Positions 1-8,600 of a stretch of 64,000 nt of DNA are shown in pieces. The notes beneath the pieces are model-generated. The model saw only the letters and a program-made list of their open reading frames with translations. It did no database searches and had not been told where the DNA came from. Within the stretch, counting starts at the first letter, position 1; every line of letters starts with the position of its first letter. The stretch is from Campylobacter vicugnae (GTDB lineage Bacteria > Campylobacterota > Campylobacteria > Campylobacterales > Campylobacteraceae): NCBI RefSeq assembly GCF_002139875.1, contig NZ_CP018793.1, forward strand, positions 1,240,001-1,304,000, given 5' to 3'. The translations under genes were made by a program, and so were the position numbers.

Positions 1-475
1 TAGAGATGGCACCTTTTATAGAACTACCTGGAATTAAGGCTTTGTGAGTATTTGGGTCGGTGTAGGTTTTAGATATTGCTAGGTTATTTATCACATTTTT
101 ATTACCTTTTTCTTTATTTGCTATCTTGCCGATTCGTTTATTATACTCATCATATACAGCTTTATCAACGGCAATTTTGTGATAATGGGATTTTTTGGCT
201 GTGGCTTTATGTTTATTTATAAATTTATAAATTCTTAAAAGCCCATTTTCATCTATAGCGCTTGCAAGATTTAAAAACTCATCCTTTGCGCTCTCATCTA
301 AATTTGCATAAAAATCCATCTCATCAAACTCATAAAGAGCGTATCTAATAACCGTTTTATCATCTGTAGTTTTAGCTTTATAGCTATCTATTATGTAGTT
401 TATCGGCTCAAATTCCCTTCCAGATCCAATATGCAAATGCGTAAGTGGTTGAACTTTAATCAGATATTTTTTCAT
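1..475 (-). CDS. csm5: Csm5, type III-A effector subunit (3' end outside window)
   Basis: RAMP-family subunit that caps the type III-A Csm complex on the crRNA 3' side. The reading frame starts at an ATG at 475 with MKKYLIKVQPLTHLHIGSG, and near the window edge reads LIPGSSIKGAIS. The paired LHIGSG and IPGSSIKG motifs are typical of Csm3/Csm5 RAMP proteins. About 158 residues are visible, and the gene runs off the left edge with no stop. The start overlaps the csm4 stop in an ATGA arrangement, so translation is probably coupled. Gene order (after csm4) and the motifs support Csm5; csm6 would be expected further left but cannot be seen. Confidence 0.85.
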   Translation of the reverse strand, partial: MKKYLIKVQPLTHLHIGSGREFEPINYIIDSYKAKTTDDKTVIRYALYEFDEMDFYANLDESAKDEFLNLASAIDENGLLRIYKFINKHKATAKKSHYHKIAVDKAVYDEYNKRIGKIANKEKGNKNVINNLAISKTYTDPNTHKALIPGSSIKGAIS

Positions 476-1377
476 CCTATCTCCTTGGCTACTGATATTA
501 TTATGGCGTATCCTTGAGAGTAGGCATTTGGCTGACTTGATGAGATATTAGCTACTGCTTTGCCGATGTAGCCTTTGGATTTTATGCTATTTAACTCACT
601 AATTTTTGGAGTTATAAGTGCAGCAGTATCAGCCATTAAAATTGGATTTTTAAATGGATTTTTGACTGCTAATTGAGCACCATGTTTGCCAAATCTAGTA
701 AATGGCTCATAGTAGCACTCATCATAATCTCCTCCTATAACGCACGGACTAAGAGTCATAAAGCTACTTGAATTTGTAATAAATGGCTCTAAGACTGGAG
801 ATAACTCTTGGATTATTTCAAATCTACCTTTGCCTATGCTAGATTTTTTACCATAACCCATTTGTGAGACAAACTCTAATGTTTGAGCTAGCTTTTTAGC
901 GCTAAATTGATTAATATCAAGCAAAAAATAGATCTGCGTAATAGGTATATTAAATTCCATTAATGCATACGGGCTAAATCCATCGCCAGTAGTGTTAGAT
1001 AGATAGTTGATAGAGTTTTTTATTGTAGCGTTAGCGACTATTTTATAGTTTGCTTCATCGTTGCTTTTAGCATGGCTAAACTTAGCACTTTGTAAAGATG
1101 TAATATCTAGCCAGATTTTATCTCTATTTTGCTTTTTAGTTAGCATATCTTCGCCTAAAATATAGCTTGGAGCTTTTGGCTTTGGTAAAAAACCAGGCGC
1201 AAATCCATCTGATACTATCAAAAATGGCCTATTTTCATAGTTATTTAGCAAATTTTCTAGCTCATCTTTGCCATATTTGTATGCAATTGCCCAGCAAATT
1301 TGACCAAAGATTGTATCGCCTTTGAGTTTAGTAGCAAATGGGGCAATTGGCTTTATTTGACACTGATATAGATTCAT
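472..1377 (-). CDS. csm4: Csm4, type III-A effector subunit
   Basis: Csm4 binds the crRNA 5' tag and contacts Cas10 in the type III-A complex. I place the start at the ATG at 1377 (MNLYQCQIKPIAPF), one base after the csm3 stop; a longer frame to 1440 would run 62 bases into csm3. The early segment KLKGDTIFGQICWAI is the usual Csm4 N-terminal RAMP signature (Gly-Asp-x-hydrophobic-Phe-Gly). A glycine-rich stretch YGKKSSIGKGRFEI lies mid-protein. It is 301 aa, normal for the family. It sits between csm3 and csm5 with near-zero spacing, so it belongs to one operon. Confidence 0.88.
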   Translation of the reverse strand: MNLYQCQIKPIAPFATKLKGDTIFGQICWAIAYKYGKDELENLLNNYENRPFLIVSDGFAPGFLPKPKAPSYILGEDMLTKKQNRDKIWLDITSLQSAKFSHAKSNDEANYKIVANATIKNSINYLSNTTGDGFSPYALMEFNIPITQIYFLLDINQFSAKKLAQTLEFVSQMGYGKKSSIGKGRFEIIQELSPVLEPFITNSSSFMTLSPCVIGGDYDECYYEPFTRFGKHGAQLAVKNPFKNPILMADTAALITPKISELNSIKSKGYIGKAVANISSSQPNAYSQGYAIIISVAKEIG

Positions 1378-1378
1378 C

Positions 1379-2011
1379 TTAGCACCAATTTGTCTTATTG
1401 CTAAACTCAACTCTGCCATAACCTCTTGAGCCGCTACCACCTAGATAATCTCTTTCAATTAGCTCCAATCCACGAGTTACTAATCCCTTTAAAGCACTCT
1501 CATCATCGCCATCTAAAATCTTGATTCTAATATCATAATCAAATTTAATACCAGCTGGAACACGCTCAATTTGGCGTGGATGTTGAGCTTTTCCACTAAT
1601 TCTATCGATTACATTTTCATATTTAGCTTCACTTAATGTTAGCTCACAACATTCGCTACTTACAAAGCAATCTCCAATGCTAATTCTAGTAAAGCCAAAT
1701 TTAGACTCACTAGCACTATCGCCAAATAGTTTAATTAAATTTTGTGCTTTTTCCATATCATTTTGTGGAATTAAATTTAAGCAATTTGAACCAAATGGAT
1801 TTCCATTATTATACCCAGCTACTTTACTATCCCACTCTAATAAACTTCTTAATTTACCCTTAATAGAACTACCAGGGATATATGGTTTATTTGTTAGTGT
1901 GTCTTTTATTACTTGATTATCTATACCGCCAATCTTCATAACATCATCGCCACCACCTATATGCAGACCTGTTATTAGACTTATTTGACCTTTTAGTGAT
2001 ACTATTTTCAT
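1379..2011 (-). CDS. csm3: Csm3, backbone RAMP subunit and target-RNA nuclease
   Basis: Csm3 forms the helical backbone of the Csm complex and cuts target RNA at 6-nt intervals. The N-terminus shows GLHIGGGDD followed by IGGIDN, and Asp31 is in the position of the catalytic aspartate known in the family. YIPGSSIKGKLRSLLEW is the second RAMP signature and GLELIERDYLGGSGSRGYG is the C-terminal glycine-rich loop. At 210 aa the length is typical. Csm2 ends 9 bases upstream and csm4 begins 1 base downstream. Nothing suggests inactivation. Confidence 0.93.
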   Translation of the reverse strand: MKIVSLKGQISLITGLHIGGGDDVMKIGGIDNQVIKDTLTNKPYIPGSSIKGKLRSLLEWDSKVAGYNNGNPFGSNCLNLIPQNDMEKAQNLIKLFGDSASESKFGFTRISIGDCFVSSECCELTLSEAKYENVIDRISGKAQHPRQIERVPAGIKFDYDIRIKILDGDDESALKGLVTRGLELIERDYLGGSGSRGYGRVEFSNKTNWC

Positions 2012-2020
2012 ATTTTTCTC

Positions 2021-2359
2021 CTATCGTTTAGCAAAACCTAAAACTGCTTCAAAAAATAACTTAAAAATCATAAGCTTTTCTTTGCTATCTACCTGTGCAA
2101 CGCAAGTTTCTATCATATTTTTAAAATCGATAGTTGCATGCTTTCTAGCGTATGCATAAGCTACTTTTGAATTTAACATTTTTATAAATGGCAAAATCTC
2201 GCTAAAATCTTTCTCATCAGCTTTTACTAATAGATCAATTAAATAATCATAAAACCTTCTCATCTGAGTAGAGCTCATTTTTAAAGACTCAGCCGTTTTC
2301 TTTGCAACACTATCAAATAAATTTGGCTCTTTTATATAATCAAGCACGATTTTATCCAT
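2021..2359 (-). CDS. csm2: Csm2, small subunit of type III-A complex
   Basis: Small, all-helical 112-aa protein matching the type III-A small subunit that lines the target RNA channel. Recognisable family pattern: STQMRRFYDYLIDLL near residue 30, then ILPFIKMLNSKVAYAYARK, and the C-terminal FKLFFEAVLGFAKR. The start overlaps the end of cas10 by 8 bases, with an AGGAGA-type ribosome site just before it. Having csm2 rather than cmr5 or csx10-type neighbours makes this III-A rather than III-B or III-D. Confidence 0.9.
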   Translation of the reverse strand: MDKIVLDYIKEPNLFDSVAKKTAESLKMSSTQMRRFYDYLIDLLVKADEKDFSEILPFIKMLNSKVAYAYARKHATIDFKNMIETCVAQVDSKEKLMIFKLFFEAVLGFAKR

Positions 2360-3887
2360 TTTCTCTCCTTTTATATATTAATTCTGATACTACCATTTTG
2401 ACTGCTTTTGGTGATTTAGCAATATTTTTATTTAGACTTTGTAGTAAATTTTCATCTTTGGATTTTATATTTCTATTATAACTATAATTTAGCTTTGAAC
2501 GCCATAGCGCATCTTGTGGGCTAAATTTGCTTTGTAATCTGCTACTCATATCGCAAATATCTAAAATTCTATAAAAAAACGCCATCTTATCATCATCGCC
2601 TAAATCCCCCATAAGCGTTGATAACTCATCAAAAATTTCTATATATTCACTCCATTTAACACTACTATTAAAAAGCGTTATAGAGTTCTTGCCATCTATA
2701 TTTTTAGAATTTTTTAATAACTCCTCTAAATGATGAGCTAGATAATTAACAGGCCTACTAGGCTTAAAAAGTGCAATCCCAAGGGATATGCTAAGCTCTT
2801 TTGATTTTACAAAATCAATAAATTCAGCCCTAATTCGTCTGGCTAAATCAAGCGTGCTTTGCCACTGTCCAATGATAAAAAGATCATCTCCACCAGCAAA
2901 TACCACATAGCTATCTTTAAATTCATTTTGAATAATTTGAGGAATATAGAGTGAAAAGAATAAATCAATATTTTTAGCAAACATATTAAAATTTAAATAG
3001 CTATCTTTTATGCTACTATTTTGGATAAAAGCACCCATTCCATCAACATCAGCCTTAAAGCCTCCAATAGCGTTAAAATCATTACTACAAAGCTCTTCAA
3101 AGCTTTTAATAACTCCATCTTTGCTAGCTACATATGAACGGATTTTATCATCTAAATCTATACTGATATCGCCTACGAAATTTATGTGAAGTTTTTTTGC
3201 GCTTATGCTTTTAGTATTTTTATCTGTTAATACTTTACCTAAATTTATAAATGCATCACAAATATAGCATTGGTGATTATTTATAGCGATTTTTCGAGTA
3301 TTGCATATTGGGCAAAGAGTTTGATTGGTTATAGAGTTATCATAGTTTAATACTACTTTAGAGCGAGTTTGAAGGGTAAATTTATTAAATTTCTTTTTTT
3401 CAATCTCTTTGGCTATATTGCTTCGCATTTCTTGATATTTTATAGGAGATTTAAAATCATCTTCTTTGCAACTAAATGCTACTAAATTCATACCACTAAG
3501 CCCATAAAAATTATCTATAAAAAACTCATCTATTTGGGATTGTATATACTTTATTTGATCTTTAATATGCTCTAACTTCTTATGGATTAAAATCTCAAAT
3601 TTACCAGCATTTGTTGATAATATCAAACCGCCATCTCTAGCGATATACTCAGCAATAATCTGCGTAAAAATCTGCACAAAAGCTGACTTTGCACGGATTA
3701 CCTTGGCTGCATTTTTAGCCCCAAGTCCATCAAATATAAAACTTTGAATCCCATAAAAATCACCACAAACAATACTCATCTCATCGCTTAAAATAGTATT
3801 GATATCCAAATTTCTTAGCTCATTATTTAAATTTGCAAAAATTGGATTTTGTAAAAATTTGGTATTAAAAATATCGCTAAATTCCAT
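2352..3887 (-). CDS. cas10: Cas10/Csm1 with intact GGDD palm but no HD nuclease domain
   Basis: Large subunit of the type III-A complex. It makes cyclic oligoadenylate when target RNA is bound. The palm domain motif AGGDDLFIIG places GGDD at residues 332-335, so the cyclase looks intact. A zinc ribbon CPIC...CYIC lies around residues 190-215. The protein is only 511 aa, while Csm1 proteins with an HD domain are usually 700-800 aa. Its first 40 residues run straight into the first palm segment (MSIVCGDFYGIQSFIF), leaving no room for an HD nuclease and showing no HD motif. I infer a signalling-only Cas10 without DNase. It overlaps cas6 by 11 bases and csm2 by 8. Confidence 0.92.
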   Translation of the reverse strand: MEFSDIFNTKFLQNPIFANLNNELRNLDINTILSDEMSIVCGDFYGIQSFIFDGLGAKNAAKVIRAKSAFVQIFTQIIAEYIARDGGLILSTNAGKFEILIHKKLEHIKDQIKYIQSQIDEFFIDNFYGLSGMNLVAFSCKEDDFKSPIKYQEMRSNIAKEIEKKKFNKFTLQTRSKVVLNYDNSITNQTLCPICNTRKIAINNHQCYICDAFINLGKVLTDKNTKSISAKKLHINFVGDISIDLDDKIRSYVASKDGVIKSFEELCSNDFNAIGGFKADVDGMGAFIQNSSIKDSYLNFNMFAKNIDLFFSLYIPQIIQNEFKDSYVVFAGGDDLFIIGQWQSTLDLARRIRAEFIDFVKSKELSISLGIALFKPSRPVNYLAHHLEELLKNSKNIDGKNSITLFNSSVKWSEYIEIFDELSTLMGDLGDDDKMAFFYRILDICDMSSRLQSKFSPQDALWRSKLNYSYNRNIKSKDENLLQSLNKNIAKSPKAVKMVVSELIYKRRENG

Positions 3888-4716
3888 CTATATCCTCCAC
3901 TTCAATCTTACCTAAACCAAAAACACACTGCTTTCCTACGCCTAAAATCTCTGCTAGTTTTAATGCTTGATAGCTTTGCAAATCTAGATTTTCTATCCTT
4001 ATATTGCCAATTAATCCGCCTAAATTCATACTAACTTTTTGCCTATTGCTATGTCTTCTTAACTCGCAATATCGTAGATTTTTATTAGTAATTTGTGCTG
4101 AAGTTTGTATATCATATCTGCTATTTAGATGTTGAATTTTTTGGATTTTATCATAAATAGAGATTAAAATATCTCGTAGTTCTAAACTATCATCTCTTAT
4201 AAAACGATTTAATTTTTTAATGCGTAATGGTGTGATGAGTTTAAGATTAACCACGCTGCTAAAATTATCAAATTTAGCCACTTTTACTAGCTCATTAGGC
4301 AAGATTATAGCTCCATTTTCTAGTACATTATGCCCATTAACGAAGATATTAAAATCGCTAAATTTACACCCTCCAAGACCATATTGGCTAAGCATAATAT
4401 ATAGAGCTGATACCATATATGCTACGCTATTACATGCATCTTCAAATAGATACAATCTAAACTCATACCCAGCCTGCCCTAGCCTAAAATCTAGCCTATA
4501 ATTACGATAACTATTTTTTAACTCATAAAACTCATAATACAAGCACTCTTTAGATCCAAAACAGCTATCACAAGTAAATTTAGGATTTATGCATGTAACT
4601 CTTTTTAGCGCATATCCTAATGCACCTCTAATCTGCGAACCTATAAAAAATGGCGCCTTGCTATTAGGAATTGATACTAAAATAACGCTATATCTCAGCC
4701 CAGCTGAATTTATCAT
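3877..4716 (-). CDS. cas6: Cas6 pre-crRNA endoribonuclease
   Basis: RAMP-type endoribonuclease that cuts repeat RNA to give crRNAs for type III complexes. The C-terminal segment ILGVGKQCVFGLGKIEV has the G-rich loop of the PF10040-type Cas6 family. An internal Cys pair region CDSCFGSKECLYYEFYE is also common there. I chose the ATG at 4716 (MINSAGLRYS), which has AAGG upstream; a TTG at 4725 is possible. The gene overlaps the membrane-protein gene upstream and cas10 downstream. No repeat array that looks suited to Cas6 is in the window, so its array must lie elsewhere or to the left. Confidence 0.85.
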   Translation of the reverse strand: MINSAGLRYSVILVSIPNSKAPFFIGSQIRGALGYALKRVTCINPKFTCDSCFGSKECLYYEFYELKNSYRNYRLDFRLGQAGYEFRLYLFEDACNSVAYMVSALYIMLSQYGLGGCKFSDFNIFVNGHNVLENGAIILPNELVKVAKFDNFSSVVNLKLITPLRIKKLNRFIRDDSLELRDILISIYDKIQKIQHLNSRYDIQTSAQITNKNLRYCELRRHSNRQKVSMNLGGLIGNIRIENLDLQSYQALKLAEILGVGKQCVFGLGKIEVEDIDGI

Positions 4717-5065
4717 CTGTTTCAAGCCTTATAGTAATCTCATCGCTTTTACCCTTTTGCACCTGCAAAACATCATCAAAAAATTCTGGCGTAGATGTAT
4801 ATTTAATATTAAAGCTTCCTTCCTTATCAATTGCTCTTAAAATTCCAAATAGCTCAGAACGGGTAAAATTACGTCTAGTAATATGATATGGTACTAGTCT
4901 TGTGGAGTTATCTGGAAATTTAATATAAATTTTAATTAGCTTAGAGTCTTTACGGCGGTAAAAAAAATTAACAAAAGTCCCAATCATCGCAAAAAATGCA
5001 AACACAATCGTAATATAATCTAAAAACTCTATAAATTCAATAGTCTCTTTTAAAATCTCCATCAA
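4688..5065 (-). CDS. Small membrane-anchored protein of the type III CRISPR operon, function unknown
   Basis: 125 aa. Residues about 12-37 (FLDYITIVFAFFAMIGTFVNFFY) form one transmembrane segment, followed by the positive RRKDSKLIK, so the C-terminal ~85 residues should be cytosolic. That part reads as a small alpha/beta domain (IYIKFPDNSTRLVPYHITRR, then DEITIRLETDD). I do not recognise the family. Its ATG overlaps the csx20 stop (ATGA) and its 3' end overlaps cas6 by about 29 bases, so it is made with the CRISPR proteins. A membrane effector or sensor answering the Cas10 signal is possible but only inferred. Confidence 0.75.
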   Translation of the reverse strand: MMEILKETIEFIEFLDYITIVFAFFAMIGTFVNFFYRRKDSKLIKIYIKFPDNSTRLVPYHITRRNFTRSELFGILRAIDKEGSFNIKYTSTPEFFDDVLQVQKGKSDEITIRLETDDKFSWAEI

Positions 5066-5439
5066 TACTCCCTAAATCTAATATGTTTAAATATGGAAAT
5101 TTTTTTAGTCATTCCATCTTGAATTAGCTCTTTAGAATCCTTAGCAGTAGTAGCGTATATTGGCTTTAATCCTATACTTTTGGCATAATTTACCATATGA
5201 TATGTAGCGCCAAATTCCCCTTGTATTAAGATAAAATCCCCAGCTTTACATGACAATAAAGCTTCTCTAAACTCAGCTAAATACTCGCTCAAATCACTAA
5301 TCTTGGGCGGAATATTCATCCATTTAGCCATTAGCTCTTTGTCAAATTTGATAATCTTACTAACCCCAAGGCTAATTCTAGCATCATTAATCTGCTCAGG
5401 TGATAATGTATGTGAAATTAATAAAAATAGCCTAGCCAA
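5062..5439 (-). CDS. csx20: Csx20-like type III CRISPR ancillary protein, predicted ring nuclease
   Basis: About 125 aa, first gene of the type III operon. It has LFLLISHTLSPEQINDA, then GDFILIQGEFGATYHMVNYA and IPPKISDLSEYL, and ends KHIRFREY; these segments resemble Csx20 proteins as I remember them. Csx20, like Csx15 and Csx16, has been proposed to be a ring nuclease or cyclic-oligoadenylate-binding protein that tunes type III signalling. The TTG at 5439 has AGGA six bases before it and is my preferred start; a TTG at 5457 would add six residues. Family assignment is from memory of the motif pattern. Confidence 0.72.
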   Translation of the reverse strand: MARLFLLISHTLSPEQINDARISLGVSKIIKFDKELMAKWMNIPPKISDLSEYLAEFREALLSCKAGDFILIQGEFGATYHMVNYAKSIGLKPIYATTAKDSKELIQDGMTKKISIFKHIRFREY

Positions 5440-5457
5440 ATCCCATCCTAAAAACAA

Positions 5458-5681
5458 TCAAAAATATTATCAAATATTATGTTAAAAATAATTTAAAAAT
5501 TAAATTTTATTAATAATTTTATTTTTATGTTATAAAGCTTATTTGGCTACTATTTTTATTGCATTAGTTATAATCTAAATCTATTAATTTTTCTTTAAAT
5601 TGATAAGCTTATTTAATGATTTAAATCTTTGTAAGTTAAATTTTATTAAAATCTAAATAGTTTATATCGTTGGAGTTGTTT
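5458..5681. promoter_or_regulatory. Divergent promoter region between type III and type II operons; cas9 -10 at 5569-5574
   Basis: The 224-bp, very AT-rich spacer separates two divergent CRISPR operons. On the plus strand, TATAAT at 5569-5574 preceded by AGT gives a good -10 for cas9, with a leader of about 100 nt. T-rich stretches upstream fit the weak -35 usage of this group. On the minus strand several AT-rich -10-like boxes lie at about 5460-5490, none clearly better than the others. GGAG at 5672-5675 is the cas9 ribosome site. Confidence 0.55.
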
Positions 5682-8600
5682 ATGAATGAGTTATCTATAA
5701 ATATCGATATGGGTGCTGCAAATAATGGCGTATTTATCGCTATCACAAATGAGGATTCTATAGTTTATAAAAATGCGTTTAATATATATTTTGATAAAAA
5801 TTTAACATTTTCTAAAAACGATAGAACCGCTCGTCGCCATGCTAGGCGTAGTTATGATAGAGATAGATTTATCTTAAGATTACTTAATGAGATTTTGCCT
5901 ATAAATAGCTTGAGTCAAAGTCAAAAAGAGATGATTTATGGACTTTTTAAAAATCGTGGCTTTAACTATCACAATATCGAATTTAATGAAAGCCTAGATG
6001 ATGATGTGGTTAAATTTTTAAATAGTTTAGATGGATATATATTTGGACTTAGTAAAAATAAAGATGAGTTTGAACAAGTTCTAAATGAGATAGTTGTAGA
6101 TCACTCAAATGATGAAATTAAAGAGATACTAGAAACTCAAAGTCAAATTCTAAGCAATATAGATAAAAAGAATAAAGAAGCTATAAAAGCTAGTAAAAAT
6201 ATACAAAGCCTACTTCAAAGCATTCGCAATGAAATTGATAAAAATAACAAACATAGAATTAGCTACTTAAAAGATATAAAAGAATTAATTTATAAAGATT
6301 GCGAATTTATAATTCAAAAATCTGATAAATTTGATAATTTAGATGAATTTTATAATTTTGTTGGAAATATTGCAAATTTCCAAACTCGAATTTTAAGAAG
6401 GTATTTTAATAATAAATATCTAGATAATATAAATTTTGATGATGCAAAACTAAAGAAAAATATAATAAGAAATATCAACTATATGGAGTATATAACTGAT
6501 ATACAAAAAAGTAATAAACTAAATATGTTAAATTCTTTAAAGACAAAATCAGCTTTAGAGTATCTAAAAAGCATTGACCCAGTAATTACTATCCCGCCAT
6601 ACGAAAATCGTAAAAATAAAAATCCACAAAAATGCAATACTTTAATACTAAATATTGACAAAATTACTCCAAGTCTAGTAAATTCAACTTATAAAATTTT
6701 AAATAGTGATGATTTTACGCATATAAGAAGAGATGAAAATGGTCAGTTAATTAGCATTAATGATATAGATGAAAATAATATCGCTAAATATTTACAAAGA
6801 GTATTAGATATCTCAAAAGAGAGCCTAATGGATACAGCTTTATATCCAAGAACTCTTGATAATAATAGCAAAATATTTGCTGATACTTTTAGGTTAAATA
6901 GTGATGAAATTAGAGAATTTAAAGAGTTTGCTAGGAGATACTATAACGAAGTAGATAGTGCAAAAAAAGGAATAATAACTAATGATTTATTAATTCCGTG
7001 TGGCAAAAATACACCACATAAAAATAGAAATAAAAATGAGCTTATATCAGCTCTTTTTGGTAAAAATATTACTAAAGATGATGTAATTAGCCTTGAAGAA
7101 TTTATGCTAAAAAATAAGATAAAAGGCAATAGGGGCTATAAAGGGTTTTTTGAGAATTTAAACGAATTAAAAAAGAGTTATCAAAATAGCTTTTATCACA
7201 ATCTAAATAATGATGAAATTAACGATAAAGATATCCAAGCAATCCTAGAGCTATATCCAAAAGTCGCTCAAAATATCAGTAATCACAATAGTATATTTGA
7301 GTTTAAGCTCCCATTTGATAAAAGCAATTTAAATACAAATATCAACTATCTAAGCCAGTTAGGAGATATAATCTACGATGAGAAAAATCGTGGATTTTTA
7401 AAGACTTGCAAATGTCATACTTTAGAAAATTTAATTCGTTCTGGCTCGCAAAATGCTATTTGCACTAGACTACCATCTAACTCAGCTAGGCTTATCAATG
7501 GCAAAATAGAGATTGTTCTAAATCGTCTAGCGTATGAAATTAGCACCGCTCTTAAGCCAGAAATCTTGCAAGATATCTCATATATATCTATAAATGTAGA
7601 GATGAATAAATTTAGTTTTGAAAATAGTGCTAGCAACTTAAATTTAATAAGCAAACGCCAAAAAGCTAAAGAGATAATTTGCCCATACTCAGGCCAAAAA
7701 ATAGATGAAAGCAATTGTGAGTATGATCATATCTTGCCTCGTTCTAAAGGCTTATATAATTCTAGAGCAAATTTAATCCCAGCTAGCTCCACTGCCAATC
7801 TACAAAAGAGCAATCAAAGCTATACCTTAGAAAATTTACACCAAAAATATCTAGACTCAATCTATGAAAAAATAAAGGTAGAAAATCTTGATGAATTTAA
7901 AAATTTTATAGATACACAGGTGGCAAAGATAAATATTAATAAATTTACAAATTTTGATAATCTTAGTAGCCTAGAACAGATCGCACTTAGGCACGCTCTA
8001 TTTTATAAAGATTCAAATAGTTTTGCCAAAGCACTTGAAATTCTAAAACTAGATAGAATCAAGACCCACTCCAATGGAACTCAAAAGCGTTTTGTAAATC
8101 TTTTAATACAAAAGATAAAAGATAGGCTAAATAGTTCAAATCAAAATCTTGAATTTAGCGTTAATTTTATTAATGCAGAACTCGTAAGTGCAATTAGAAA
8201 TGAATTAAGCAAAGAAGATAAAGAGCTACAAAAAGCTAAAATTCAAGATAGCCATAGCCACTGCATTGATGCTAGTATAGTATTTTATTACGCTAATAGC
8301 AAACTTATAAATAACTCAAAAGGTCAGCGTGAATTTAAGTATGATTATAATCATATTAAGCCAGAGTATAGCAATAAGATAACTATGCAAAGCAAAAAAT
8401 ATCTAGAGTTAAACTCTAATAAAATAGCTCGTAAAAAGCTATTTGATGATGGTGTGTATTCGCTAGTTTATGAAAATGCCAATATATTAAAAGATAAAGA
8501 AGCTAGTATCTTGCTTGACCTTGGGCTTTTGCATACTAAAGAAAATGGCAAAAAGGTTGCAATAACTAGCGATTTAAAATCAAGTAAATTTTATATAAGC

